Shown here in pieces: positions 26,393 through 35,823 of a DNA stretch of 64,000 nucleotides. This stretch comes from Rhizobiales bacterium 65-79 (GTDB taxonomy: Bacteria > Pseudomonadota > Alphaproteobacteria > Rhizobiales > Rhizobiaceae). The notes beneath the pieces were generated by a model, which saw only the letters and a list, made by a program, of their open reading frames with translations, did not search any database and was not told the origin of the DNA. The translations under genes and the position numbers were made by a program. Numbering within the stretch: the stretch's first letter is position 1; every line of letters begins with the position of its first letter. The stretch is from the NCBI GenBank assembly GCA_001896885.1, contig MKRJ01000014.1:248001-312000 (forward strand), written 5' to 3'.

Positions 26393-27313
26393 TCAACCGT
26401 GACGCTTGCGCGACGAGCGGTCACCATAAGATGCCGTATAGGGAGCGATGTAAAGCTTGAACTCGTGGATGAATTCCTCGGTCAGGATGGAACGGCGCCG
26501 CTCCTGCGGCGAGAACAGCACCGCCTCGTACCAAATCGAAGGCAGGAACTCGCGGACCTGCACATAGTCACGCTCCGCCGCCATCTGCACGCTGATTGGC
26601 TCGACGATCGATACGCCTAGTCCGCCGGCCACCAAAGAAATCGCAGTGGCGAAGAACTCGCATTCATGCACCGTATTCAATCGTGCGCCCGCATTGTAAA
26701 ACGTGCGGGCGACCTCATGATGCAGGTATTGCCAGCGTGACAGCCTGATAAGCGGGACACCGTCGAGATGCTTCGGGGTGATGATCTTTTCATCGCAAAG
26801 CGGATGCCCCAGCGGCAATGCAGCGACACACCTCAACCGGAATCGCTCGATCTCCATGCTGGGTAGCTCGAGGGGCGGTTCCGCAATGCCGACGTCAAAC
26901 ATATCCGGCACCGTTCGCAGCACTTCCGAACTGCGGGTGGTCAGGCGAACATAGATCTCCGGCCGCTGCTGCTGGAAATCGGCAAAGAATGGAGGCAGCC
27001 AGGAAATGCTCGATGTCGGATGCGCCACGATATTCAGGGTTCCGGTGCGCGCCTTGCTGATTTCCTCCACCGAGTTGGACATGCGACGCAGGGATTCGAG
27101 CGCCTCCGATACGTGGATGAACAGCAGATTGGCTTCCGTCGTCGGTATCAGTCGTCGGCGCTCGCGCGTAAAGAGCTGGACCCCAAGCTGCTTTTCGAGA
27201 CGCCCGATGAGCGCACTGACGGCAGGCTGCGAAATGCCGAGCGTACGGGCCGCATGCGACACGGAACGGGCCTCCATGACGGCATGGAATCCTTCGATCT
27301 GACGCAAATCCAC
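26393..27313 (-). CDS. LysR-family regulator of the F420/molybdenum hydroxylase locus
   Basis: A 306-residue LysR protein. The HTH is EARSVSHAARTLGISQPAVS, then LEKQLGVQLFTRERRRLIPT. The effector domain starts at TGTLNIVAHPTSSISWLPPF. GTG 27313 (VDLRQIEGFHAVMEA) is preceded by GAGG at 7 nt and gives the standard family N terminus. It lies within the minus-strand catabolic series, between the peptide-type importer and the LLM gene. Its position and the two ATAAC-type boxes make it the likely regulator of both arms of the locus, with a pathway intermediate as probable inducer. Confidence 0.85.
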   Translation of the reverse strand: MDLRQIEGFHAVMEARSVSHAARTLGISQPAVSALIGRLEKQLGVQLFTRERRRLIPTTEANLLFIHVSEALESLRRMSNSVEEISKARTGTLNIVAHPTSSISWLPPFFADFQQQRPEIYVRLTTRSSEVLRTVPDMFDVGIAEPPLELPSMEIERFRLRCVAALPLGHPLCDEKIITPKHLDGVPLIRLSRWQYLHHEVARTFYNAGARLNTVHECEFFATAISLVAGGLGVSIVEPISVQMAAERDYVQVREFLPSIWYEAVLFSPQERRRSILTEEFIHEFKLYIAPYTASYGDRSSRKRHG

Positions 27314-27401
27314 CTGACGGCCTCGCCCTTCCTTCACGGCAGCACCGTGAAAGATATGCGGGTCCCCGTCAAATCCAATGCAAGATGGAAGGCCGGGAGA
27401 T

Positions 27402-29027
27402 TCAATGCCGGACCATCTGTCCCAGCACGTCCGTGCCCGGCGCAGCGGCAAAGAGCTGCTTCGTATATTCGTGTTGCGGAGCAGCGAACACATCTACCGC
27501 CCGGCCGTATTCAACGATCTTGCCGCGGTGCATCACGGCGACCGTGTCACAAATCCTGGCCGCCACACGCAGATCATGCGTGATGAAGATCACCGCAAGA
27601 TTGAGCCTGGACCGAAGGTCCTCCAGCAGGTCGAGCACCTGAGCCTGAACGGAGACGTCGAGCGCCGAGACCGCTTCGTCGGCGATCAGGATTTCAGGCT
27701 CCATCGCCAGCGCCCGCGCAATGCAGATGCGCTGCCTCTGACCGCCGGAAAACTGATGCGGGTAGCGCGAGGTCACCGAATGGTCGAGTCCGATAAGATC
27801 CAGCAGGCGCCGCGTACGTTCATTCGCCTCGCGTTGCGACAGGCCGATATTGGCCATGCCCTCGCCGATCAATTGGGCAACGGTCATCCGCGGATTGAGC
27901 GATCGATAGGGGTCCTGGAAGACCATCTGCAATTTGCGGCGATAGCCGGACAGCGATCTGTTCGGGAGCTTCGCGACATCGCTGCCGGACGCCTCGACAC
28001 GCCCATCGCTGACGGTGATCAAACGGGCGATACAGCGGGCAAGGGTGGACTTTCCCGAACCCGACTCGCCGACGACGCCCACGATCTCTCCTCGCCTCAG
28101 GTCAAAACTCACACCATCGACGGCTTTCGTCGAACGAGACTTCCTGAACAGGCTGCGTTCGTCATACGTCTTGGTCAGATCTTTTACCGCGAGGACTATC
28201 GGCGCGTCAGGCTCGAAACGGGGCGGGCGCGCAACGGCAACCGGCAACGCATCGAGCAGCATCCGCGTGTATCTGTGCTTTGGCCTGGTCAGGACCTCCA
28301 GCGCCGGTCCCTCTTCGACGATCCGCCCGGATTGCATGACGATCGCCCGATCCGCGATTTCGGCAACCACGCCGAGGTCATGCGTGATGAACAGGACGCC
28401 GGTCTTGTAGCGCGTCTGCAAACCCCGGAGCAGGGAAAGGATCTGCGCCTGGGTCGTGACGTCGAGAGCGGTCGTCGGCTCGTCCGCGATGATAAGGGCC
28501 GGTTTCAGGGCCAGTGCCATCGCGATGACGATACGCTGCCTCTGACCGCCGGAAAGCTGGTTCGGATAGGAATATTGCAGGCGCTCGGGTTCCGGCAGGT
28601 ATACGTCGCGCATCAATTCCAGGACGCGCGCGCGGATTTGTTTACGCGTCATGCCCCGAGAATGCGTTCGCAGCACTTCCGCGATCTGGTCGCCGACACG
28701 ATGGACAGGATTGAGCGCGGTCATCGGCTCCTGAAATACCATGGCCATCCTGCTTCCGCGCAGTTCGCGCAGCCGCGCCTTCGAAGCCCCGACAAGTTCC
28801 TCGCCGCAGAGCTTTATGGACCCTTCGCTGAGGCGAAGGTTGGCGGTGTTCAGCAGCCCCATCACCGACGATGCGGTGACGGACTTGCCTGAGCCCGACT
28901 CGCCAACGAGGCAAACCATCTCGCCCGGCGCCACATCGAAGGAAACGTTGGCCACCGCACTGGTCCGGTCGCCTCCACCGCGTATATCGACGCTGAGAGC
29001 GCGGACCTGCAGGACAGGTTCACTCAT
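27402..29027 (-). CDS. Fused double ATPase of a Dpp/Opp-type ABC importer
   Basis: A 541-residue protein combining two ATPases that are usually separate (DppD and DppF). Each half has Walker [10 protein letters not shown], a signature ([15 protein letters not shown] and [15 protein letters not shown]), a Walker B region and the oligopeptide-transporter C-terminal piece. ATG 29027 overlaps the preceding permease stop (TGATG) and follows GGGAGGAC. The frame continues open far upstream across the permease gene, but that extension is antisense-quality sequence and is rejected. With 29027-32480 it forms a complete importer, presumably for the pathway substrate (a small peptide-like, amide or heterocyclic molecule). 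Confidence 0.9.
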   Translation of the reverse strand: MSEPVLQVRALSVDIRGGGDRTSAVANVSFDVAPGEMVCLVGESGSGKSVTASSVMGLLNTANLRLSEGSIKLCGEELVGASKARLRELRGSRMAMVFQEPMTALNPVHRVGDQIAEVLRTHSRGMTRKQIRARVLELMRDVYLPEPERLQYSYPNQLSGGQRQRIVIAMALALKPALIIADEPTTALDVTTQAQILSLLRGLQTRYKTGVLFITHDLGVVAEIADRAIVMQSGRIVEEGPALEVLTRPKHRYTRMLLDALPVAVARPPRFEPDAPIVLAVKDLTKTYDERSLFRKSRSTKAVDGVSFDLRRGEIVGVVGESGSGKSTLARCIARLITVSDGRVEASGSDVAKLPNRSLSGYRRKLQMVFQDPYRSLNPRMTVAQLIGEGMANIGLSQREANERTRRLLDLIGLDHSVTSRYPHQFSGGQRQRICIARALAMEPEILIADEAVSALDVSVQAQVLDLLEDLRSRLNLAVIFITHDLRVAARICDTVAVMHRGKIVEYGRAVDVFAAPQHEYTKQLFAAAPGTDVLGQMVRH

Positions 29028-29896
29028 CACGTCCTCCCGGAAAATGAGCTCTTGGGATCGAGCACGTCTCGCAAGCCGTCTCCCAGCAGGTTGATGGACA
29101 GCACCATCATGGCGAGGAATAGCCCGGGGAACGCGATGATCCATGGGGCGATCCGAAAATACATTCGCCCCTCGGCAATGATGTTGCCCCAGGTCGGGAT
29201 ATCGGTGGAAAGGCCGGCCCCGAGAAAGCTCAATGCCGCCTCCGTGATTACGGCCGATGCCGCCACATAGGTTGCCTGTACGATCAGAGGCCCGAACGTA
29301 TTGGGAAGAATGTGGCGCCACAGTATCTTGTAGACGGGCGTTCCCAGGCCGATCGCCGCCTCGACATAAGCCTCCTCGCGCAGGCTCAGCACTATCCCGC
29401 GTACAAGGCGGGCGACACGCGGGATTTCCGGAACGGTGATCGCAAAGATCAGCGTCCTGACGCTGGCGCCGGAAACCGCGACAAGCGCGATCGCGAGCAG
29501 GATGCCCGGGATGACCATGAGACCATCCATGATGCGCATCAGCACCTGATCGAGTGCCCGGAAGTAACCGGAGATGACGCCGATCAGAGTTCCCACGGTG
29601 ATCGCGAAGAAAGCGACAAGCGCTCCCATCAATAGAGATACGCGCCCGCCATAGAGCACCCGGGCGGCGATATCGCGGCCAAATGCGTCTGTTCCGAAAA
29701 TGTGCTCGACCGATGGAGGCTTCAGCCGCTGGATGGGCACGATGTCGTTCGGGTCGACGCCGTAGATCACAGGCACGAACACGGAAATCAGAATGAGCGA
29801 CACCATGACCGTCATTCCGATGACGACGGTCGTGTTGCGCCAGATCGTCTTGGCCGAATGCGCTGCCGGCCGGTCGAGCATCGTTGTCACCGTCAA
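29027..29896 (-). CDS. ABC transporter permease, DppC type
   Basis: A 289-residue inner-membrane permease with the OppC/DppC N-terminal helix region (TTVVIGMTVMVSLILISVFV), the sentence HIFGTDAFGRDIAARVLYGG and the EAA loop in IGLGTPVYKILWRHILPNTF. The TTG at 29896 overlaps the DppB stop as TTGA, with GAGG 8 nt upstream. An ATG 15 nt further in is an alternative. It is coupled to the fused ATPase. Confidence 0.88.
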   Translation of the reverse strand: MTVTTMLDRPAAHSAKTIWRNTTVVIGMTVMVSLILISVFVPVIYGVDPNDIVPIQRLKPPSVEHIFGTDAFGRDIAARVLYGGRVSLLMGALVAFFAITVGTLIGVISGYFRALDQVLMRIMDGLMVIPGILLAIALVAVSGASVRTLIFAITVPEIPRVARLVRGIVLSLREEAYVEAAIGLGTPVYKILWRHILPNTFGPLIVQATYVAASAVITEAALSFLGAGLSTDIPTWGNIIAEGRMYFRIAPWIIAFPGLFLAMMVLSINLLGDGLRDVLDPKSSFSGRT

Positions 29897-30834
29897 TATC
29901 GTATCCTCGGATCGACGACGGCATAGGCGATGTCGACCAGCACATTTATGAGAATGTAGACCAGCGACAAGACCAGGATCAGCCCCTGGATGACCGGGTA
30001 GTCGCGCGACATCACCGCGTCGACCGTCAGACGCCCAAGACCTGGAAGATTGAAGACGCTCTCGGTGATCAGCGCGCCGCTGATAAGCATTGCGAGGCCA
30101 ATCCCGACTATGGAAATGATCGGACCTGCGGCAACGCGCAATGCGTGCCGCGTCATCACCGTCGATTCGCGAAGCCCCTTGGCTCTGGCCGTACGGATAT
30201 AGTCTTCACCAAGTACCTCCAGAATACTCGCTCGCGTTATCCGTGCGATAAGCGCCCCATAGAAGAGCGACAGCGTTATTGTCGGCAAAGTAATGTAGGA
30301 GATAAACGGCCCGATACCTCTGGATATGTTCGCAAAACCCTGAACAGGAAGCCATTTAAGGTCTATCGCGAAAAGATAGACGAGCAAATAGCCTACAACG
30401 AATGCAGGGATCGAAAAGCCCAGCACCGATATTATCATGACGACGCGGTCGACCCACGTCTGGTGATACCAGGCGGCAAGCACTCCGAGTGGCACCGCAA
30501 AGACGATCGAAACAACAAAGGTCGTTGCGCCGAGCGACAGCGTTGGCTCGGCGCGCTGAAGGATCAGGTTCCAAACGGGCTGATGCGTGATGATGGACGT
30601 TCCAAGGTTGCCGTGCAGAACCAGTCCTGCCCAAGTGAAGAATTGCGTGAGCAATGGAGCATCCAGGCCGAGCTTCTGCCGAATCTCGGCTACGGTCTCG
30701 GGGGTTGCCGTACCGCCGGCCAAGACGGCAGCGGGATCACCGGGTGCGAGCCTGAGGATGAGGAAAACGACGATTGCGACGCCGACTACCACAGGCAGCG
30801 TCGCAATCAGCCTTTTGATCAAGAACCGCAGCAA
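29893..30834 (-). CDS. ABC transporter permease, DppB type
   Basis: A 313-residue permease with the standard DppB opening (RFLIKRLIATLPVVVGVAIV, then FLILRLAPGDPAAVLAGG) and the conserved EAA loop with DYIRTARAKGLRESTVMTRH. TTG 30834 lies 11 nt after the binding-protein stop, preceded by AAGG. It pairs with the DppC-type permease to form the membrane channel. Confidence 0.89.
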   Translation of the reverse strand: MLRFLIKRLIATLPVVVGVAIVVFLILRLAPGDPAAVLAGGTATPETVAEIRQKLGLDAPLLTQFFTWAGLVLHGNLGTSIITHQPVWNLILQRAEPTLSLGATTFVVSIVFAVPLGVLAAWYHQTWVDRVVMIISVLGFSIPAFVVGYLLVYLFAIDLKWLPVQGFANISRGIGPFISYITLPTITLSLFYGALIARITRASILEVLGEDYIRTARAKGLRESTVMTRHALRVAAGPIISIVGIGLAMLISGALITESVFNLPGLGRLTVDAVMSRDYPVIQGLILVLSLVYILINVLVDIAYAVVDPRIRY

Positions 30835-30845
30835 CTCGATCGGCC

Positions 30846-32480
30846 TTAATCTTTCGACACGTTCCAGAATACGGGGCCGGGGCCGCTCAGCAGACCCTTT
30901 ACATTGTCTCGGTAAGCATACGGGACGTTAAACATGCCCGCGGGAACGTAAGTGACAAGGTCATAGGCACGCTTTTGGATTTTCTCGACGATCTGCTTGC
31001 GCTTGGTCTCGTCGGTCTCCTTGATGAAGTCCTGGCGCAGGCTTACGAGCTGCTCGTCCTCAGCCCAACCGAACCAGCCGCCGTTCTTCCCCCTGCCGGA
31101 TACGCCGACATTGGTGATGGGATTCAAGATGTCCACACTCTGCCAGTAGCCGTTGTAGATGCTCCAGCCGTTCTCTGCGATCGGCGCTTGATTGCCGCGT
31201 CGCGTGAACAATGTCTGGATATCCATCGGCTGGACTTCGACATTCATGCCGATATTGCGCAACGCCTGCGCAACGACAGGCGAGACAGCGCCATGCATGG
31301 CGATATCGGAAGCCTGGAGGATGACGACCTTTTCGCCCTTGTAGCCGCCCTCCTTCAGGAGTTGCTTAGCCTTTTCGATGTCCGGACCGGCAGGAGCGCC
31401 GACATCGGTCGCGTAGGGTGAGCCGCAGACGAACATCGCCTTGCATTCCGAGTAATATTTCTCGTTGCCGACCTGGGCGGCAAGGACATCCTTCTGGTTG
31501 AGGGACAGCAGCAATGCCTGCCGGATCTTCTGGTTGTTGAAGGGAGGATTGAGCCAGTTCGGGTAGACTGCATTGTTGTAGCCGACATGCATGACGTCCT
31601 TGACGACAACGCCTTGGGTCTGCTCGAGTATGTCCAGCATGTCCAGCGGCGGCATCTCGACAAAGTCGACTTCGCCGTTCATCAACGCGTTAGCTGCAGT
31701 CTGACTATCGGGCATGCCTATCCATTCGATGCGGTCGACCCTGGCCACCTTGCCGCCCGATGTCCAGACCGGGGGTTCGGAACGTGGAATATAGTCAGCA
31801 AACTTTTCGTAGACTGCGCGCACCCCGGGCTGGAATTCGCCGGCGACGAAGCGGAACGGCCCCGAGCCGACCACCTCGGTGACCTGCTGATCTGCCGGCG
31901 TGTCGGCAAGCCGCTTCGGCATGATGAACGGCACGTAGGTGCCTGGCTTCGCGATGGAGTCCAGGACCATGCCGTAAGGCTCCTTGAGAACGATCGTAAA
32001 GGTGGAGTCATCGACCACGTTCATGGACGCGACGCGATCCATGAGGATCCGGCCCATGGTGTCGCGACTGCCCCAACGCTTGATGGAAGCAACGCAGTCT
32101 CCCGACTTCACGAATGTGCCATCGTGGAACTTGAGCCCGGGGCGAAGAGTAAAGGAATAAGTAAGCTTGTCGTCGGACAGGCTCCAATCCTTCACCATCT
32201 GCGGTTGTGGCCGATATTTGTCATCGACGCCGAAGAGGGTATCGAAGACGAGATAGCCGTGGTTGCGGACCGGGTACGCATTCTGGAAGATAGGGTCGAC
32301 GACCTTGAGCGCAGTCGACTGAACGATCCTCAGCGTCTTGCGATCATCCTGCGCCCATGCGGACCCCAGCAGCGTACCCGACAGGGCAGTTGCCAACGCT
32401 CCGGTCAGAACGCTTCTGCGAGATATCGACCAACCCGTCAGATCCAGTGCATGCGAAAAAATTCTTGAGACAGACTTCAT
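30846..32480 (-). CDS. Dpp/Opp-type substrate-binding protein (SBP family 5), Tat-exported
   Basis: A 544-residue periplasmic binding protein. The N terminus carries a twin-arginine signal (SISRRSVLTGALATALSGT, cleavage after SAWA). The family-5 pattern LKFHDGTFVKSGDCVASIKRWGS-like lies near residue 120, and the usual length of 500-550 fits. It is the first gene of the importer operon. It follows the Mo hydroxylase large subunit after a 121-bp gap, so both may be on one long message. Family members bind peptides, nickel complexes, opines or other amides. Confidence 0.88.
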   Translation of the reverse strand: MKSVSRIFSHALDLTGWSISRRSVLTGALATALSGTLLGSAWAQDDRKTLRIVQSTALKVVDPIFQNAYPVRNHGYLVFDTLFGVDDKYRPQPQMVKDWSLSDDKLTYSFTLRPGLKFHDGTFVKSGDCVASIKRWGSRDTMGRILMDRVASMNVVDDSTFTIVLKEPYGMVLDSIAKPGTYVPFIMPKRLADTPADQQVTEVVGSGPFRFVAGEFQPGVRAVYEKFADYIPRSEPPVWTSGGKVARVDRIEWIGMPDSQTAANALMNGEVDFVEMPPLDMLDILEQTQGVVVKDVMHVGYNNAVYPNWLNPPFNNQKIRQALLLSLNQKDVLAAQVGNEKYYSECKAMFVCGSPYATDVGAPAGPDIEKAKQLLKEGGYKGEKVVILQASDIAMHGAVSPVVAQALRNIGMNVEVQPMDIQTLFTRRGNQAPIAENGWSIYNGYWQSVDILNPITNVGVSGRGKNGGWFGWAEDEQLVSLRQDFIKETDETKRKQIVEKIQKRAYDLVTYVPAGMFNVPYAYRDNVKGLLSGPGPVFWNVSKD

Positions 32481-32601
32481 GTTGAATCTCCAAGTGTTCC
32501 CAGGTTTTGTCTGCGGCCTCCCTCGAGGCGGCGATCAACCACGTATGCGCTCATCGGTCTGCTATCTTTGCGCGAGTTCAGACGGTCGGTTCTCTGCCGA
32601 C

Positions 32602-34932
32602 TTACATCCCATCGATTGCTGTCCTTGCTGAGCCTCCTTTCGCGTGCACTGCGTCTTCACGGTGCCCTATCCGGGCCAGCGCAATCTTCTCCGCGGTGAT
32701 CGGCAGCGATGTCACCCATGTGCCCGTTGCGGCGGCAATGGCATTTGCCACCGTCGCCGGCGGCGGAACGATCGGGGGCTCCCCAACGCCTTTGGCGCCG
32801 TGCGGCCCCCTATCGAAGCGGGATTCGACCAGGATCGTCTCTATGTCGGGAACGTCCATCATCGTGGGCATCTTGTAGTCGGTCAGGTTCGCGTTGCGGA
32901 CACGTCCGTCCTGGCACACGATCTCCTCGGAAAGCGCCTGGCCCAGCCCTTGGACGACGCCACCTTCGATCTGCCCCCGCACGAACATCGGGTTGACGGC
33001 ATAGCCCACGTCCTGCGCCACGACATACCGCCGGATCGAGACTTCGCCGGTCGTCTCGTCCACATCCAGATCGACGGCATGCGCGTAGTAGCTCGCACCC
33101 ATCCAAACCGGCAGCGGATGATTTTCGAAACGGGTCGCGTCGTATTCCAGCTTGGGAGGATGGAACGACCCTGTGGCGATGATACCGCCGCCGGACGCCT
33201 GTGAGAACGCCGCAAGCTCGGCTATGGAGACGGACTTGTCGCCCGCGACCACGCATTTGTCGTGCAACTGCATATATTTGCTGTCGACACCAAGCCTGGT
33301 TTCAGCCAGCTCGAACAGTTGCCTGCGAAGCTTTTCCGCCGCATCCAGGCAGGCGTTGCCGACCGAAAACATCGTGCGGCTGCCTTGCGAGCCGAAATCG
33401 TATGGAGAAGTCTGCGTGTCGACGGTCGCAATGCGGATGTCGTCGAGATCCAGGGACAGCGCTTCCGCCAGGATTTGCGCAGCGCCCGTCAGCGCCGCGG
33501 TTCCGATCTCCACCGCACCGCTGTTCAGCGACACCTTGCCGTCGGCTCCGATCTTGACGAACACGCCGGACGAACCGGCCGATGCCACGACCCACCAGCC
33601 GCATGCTATACCCTTGCCCGACCCGGCTGCCCCGGCGGAACCCCAGCCGATTGCGCTTGCGGCCTTGCGCAGGCATTCCTCGATGCTGACGGAAGTCAGT
33701 TTCTCGCCAGACGGTCCCACATCACCCTCGCGGACGATATTGCGCAGGCGCAGTTCCAGTGGATCGACCCCGAGGTCGCGGGCAATCATGTCCATCTGGC
33801 TTTCGATGGCGAAGTTCGCCATCGGCCCTGGCGGCGCCCGGAACGAGCCGGCCTGCAGCTTGTTGGTGTAGACAGCCAGCCCCTCGAGATCGAAGGCAGG
33901 GGTCCGGTAGGGGCCGATCAGAACGTGCAATCCGACAGCCGCGGTTCCAGGGCCGGATCCGGCGCCTGCACCGCAATCGAGCAGGAACCTTCCTCGCCTC
34001 GCGAGTATATGGCCGTCCTTGTCGACGGCCGTATCGAGATTGATCACCGCTGCCTGGCGGGGATGGGCGGCGGTCAGTTCTTCATCGGTCGAACTGAGGA
34101 CCCGGACCGGCCGGCCTGCCGCACGCGCGAGAAGCGCCGCATAGTGATCGACGCCGATACGAAGTTTGCCGCCGAAGCCGCCGCCAATGCCCGGTGTGAT
34201 CATCCGGACCTGCGATGGCAACAGCTCGAAGATTTCCGCCAGGGTGCCCTGCGTCTCGTACGGCGTCTGCACGTTTGTCCAGACGGTCAGGCTTTCCGGG
34301 CTCTCCCAGGTGGCCGTGGCGACCCGCGGCTCGGTATAGCCGGCGTGCACCATCGAAGTCGTGAAACGATGGCTGTAGGTTCGCCAGGCGGTTGCGAATG
34401 CGGCTTCGACATCGCCGAACTTCATCGTGGCCCGGTTGGCAAGATTGCCCCCGCGCGGCTTGTAGGCTGGTCCATGGCGATGATCACGCCACTCCGGATG
34501 TACCTGCGGCGCATCCGGCGACAAGGCCCGCTCAGGATCGAAGACCGCTTCCAGCGGCTCATATTCAACCCTGATGAGTTCCAGTGCTTTCGTCGCGATC
34601 GCGATCGATGTCGCGGCCACCAAGGCCACGGGCTGGCCGAGGTAAAGGACGCGATCGATGGCCAGCGCCGTCGTGTCCTTTATAGCCACGCCGTAGCGGA
34701 TCGGCTTGATGTCCTTCCCGGTCAGAACGGAAACGACACCAGGCAGGCGGCGCGCCCGCTCGACGTCGATGGACAGGATCCGTGCATGCGTTTCGGTGCT
34801 CCGGAACACCTTGCCGAACAACATGCCCGGCAAGGCGACATCCGATCCGTAAATATGCTTGCCTGTGACCTTGGGCAGGCCATCGACGCGCGGCAGCGAC
34901 CTGGAAACGACGCGGGGACTGTTCAGGAGCAC
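32602..34932 (-). CDS. Molybdenum hydroxylase large (molybdopterin-binding) subunit, XDH family
   Basis: A 776-residue catalytic subunit of the xanthine dehydrogenase/aldehyde oxidase family, which hydroxylates N-heterocycles or aldehydes using Mo-MCD. The aldehyde-oxidase hammerhead domain comes first (about 15-125: DGLPKVTGKHIYGSDVALPG). The Mo-binding domains follow, with GIGGGFGGKLRIGVDHYAAL, the substrate loop GSFRAPPGPM, and the catalytic base Glu718 in KGVGEPPIVPP. The CO-dehydrogenase loop AYRCSFR is absent, so CO oxidation is ruled out. GTG 34932 overlaps the small-subunit gene by 10 bp. The heterocycle is unknown. Linkage to a hydantoinase and F420 genes points to a cyclic amide or imidazole/pyrimidine-type ring. 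Confidence 0.88.
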   Translation of the reverse strand: MLLNSPRVVSRSLPRVDGLPKVTGKHIYGSDVALPGMLFGKVFRSTETHARILSIDVERARRLPGVVSVLTGKDIKPIRYGVAIKDTTALAIDRVLYLGQPVALVAATSIAIATKALELIRVEYEPLEAVFDPERALSPDAPQVHPEWRDHRHGPAYKPRGGNLANRATMKFGDVEAAFATAWRTYSHRFTTSMVHAGYTEPRVATATWESPESLTVWTNVQTPYETQGTLAEIFELLPSQVRMITPGIGGGFGGKLRIGVDHYAALLARAAGRPVRVLSSTDEELTAAHPRQAAVINLDTAVDKDGHILARRGRFLLDCGAGAGSGPGTAAVGLHVLIGPYRTPAFDLEGLAVYTNKLQAGSFRAPPGPMANFAIESQMDMIARDLGVDPLELRLRNIVREGDVGPSGEKLTSVSIEECLRKAASAIGWGSAGAAGSGKGIACGWWVVASAGSSGVFVKIGADGKVSLNSGAVEIGTAALTGAAQILAEALSLDLDDIRIATVDTQTSPYDFGSQGSRTMFSVGNACLDAAEKLRRQLFELAETRLGVDSKYMQLHDKCVVAGDKSVSIAELAAFSQASGGGIIATGSFHPPKLEYDATRFENHPLPVWMGASYYAHAVDLDVDETTGEVSIRRYVVAQDVGYAVNPMFVRGQIEGGVVQGLGQALSEEIVCQDGRVRNANLTDYKMPTMMDVPDIETILVESRFDRGPHGAKGVGEPPIVPPPATVANAIAAATGTWVTSLPITAEKIALARIGHREDAVHAKGGSARTAIDGM

Positions 34933-35468
34933 AGCTTACCCCCGAATTGGCCGGCGGCGACCTCCATCACCGCATCCACGATGCGCCCATATCCGGTGCA
35001 TCGGCATAATGTTCCGCTCAACGCCTCGCGCACTTCGGCACGGTCAGGCATCCGGCCTTCATGCTCATCCAGAAAGGAGCGTGCAGTCAGGATCATGCCG
35101 GGAATGCAATAGCCACACTGGACTGCGCCATGCTTCAGGAAAGCGTCCTGCAGCGGATCGGGCCTTCCGTCCTTGCCGATCCCCTCGATCGTGGTGACCT
35201 CACGCCCCACGCACAGGGCCGCAAGAACTATGCAGGAATTGACGGCGCGCCCGTCCAGCAACACGGTGCAAACACCGCACTCCGCCTCGAGGCAATTTTC
35301 CTTGGTTCCGGTCAACCCGATCTGATTGCGGATCGCATGCAGCAACGTAGTGTCGCTGGCAACGGAGATATCGTGAAGTCGGCCATTGACGCTCAGCTGC
35401 AGATCCAGCTTTTCGCCCTCGCCGCGCTGTGCCTCCCCGACTATTTGCCGGTCGATAACCAACACCAA
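34923..35468 (-). CDS. Molybdenum hydroxylase small [2Fe-2S] subunit
   Basis: A 181-residue iron-sulfur subunit with the two [2Fe-2S] signatures of the XDH family. The plant-type cluster is CLEAECGVCTVLLDGRAVNSC (split as C-x4-C-x2-C ... C), and the second cluster pairs CGYC in VQCGYCIPGM with CRC in GTLCRCTGYG. Length (150-180) is normal. The start lies among TTG 35468, GTG 35465 and TTG 35462, just after GGAGAGG; the longest is given. It overlaps the large-subunit start. Divergently, the fused HyuA-HyuB gene starts 355 bp away. Confidence 0.88.
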   Translation of the reverse strand: MVLVIDRQIVGEAQRGEGEKLDLQLSVNGRLHDISVASDTTLLHAIRNQIGLTGTKENCLEAECGVCTVLLDGRAVNSCIVLAALCVGREVTTIEGIGKDGRPDPLQDAFLKHGAVQCGYCIPGMILTARSFLDEHEGRMPDRAEVREALSGTLCRCTGYGRIVDAVMEVAAGQFGGKLCS

Positions 35469-35823
35469 CCTCTCCGGATCAGATCAAGGTACCCGGAACA
35501 GCCCGGGGCACGGATTTCTTGTCCGCACGCTACTCCCGCCCTCGCCGCCGTCAACGGCCGCAGGCCAAATACATCCTCTTGCATAACATCGTCTTATATC
35601 TTTGTAGCGACTGTATGAGGGCAGACTTATGTTCGGGATTCATCCTTTGACGATCCCCGGAAGTCGCTGTAGCTGTGGAAATATGGGCCGGGCTGCTGCA
35701 GAAATGTGCAAGGCGGATGTCTGAATAATTTTACAGCAGCATCGCCTGTTGAAGCCTGATCCCCCGTCAACTCAGACATCGAATTATCATGGCCAAAGTC
35801 GAGCCCAGAGGTGGAGTTAGAGG
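35469..35823. promoter_or_regulatory. Divergent promoter region between the Mo hydroxylase and HyuAB/F420 operons
   Basis: No gene is visible in these 355 bp. Both flanking operons are transcribed away from it. It carries an ATAAC-N5-CTTAT box at 35583-35597 and is more AT-rich than the coding regions around it, as expected for two promoters. A GGAG/GAGG ribosome-binding site lies just before the HyuAB start at 35824. Confidence 0.6.
35583..35597. promoter_or_regulatory. LysR-type box, ATAAC-N5-CTTAT
   Basis: ATAAC-ATCGT-CTTAT matches the box at 26338-26352 in the left arm, the spacer length and four of five bases of the right arm. It lies 115 bp before the small-subunit start and 227 bp before HyuAB, so it could control both directions. 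Confidence 0.48.

Noticed and set aside
27402-29945. Single 847-codon minus-strand frame suggesting a giant fused ABC protein
   Set aside because: The first 300 codons are a shadow of the DppC-type permease in another frame; a good ribosome-binding site and ATG at 29027 mark the true ATPase start.
32602-34932. Carbon monoxide dehydrogenase large subunit
   Set aside because: The CoxL active-site loop AYRCSFR is missing; the protein has GSFRAPPGP at that place, as in other XDH-family hydroxylases.
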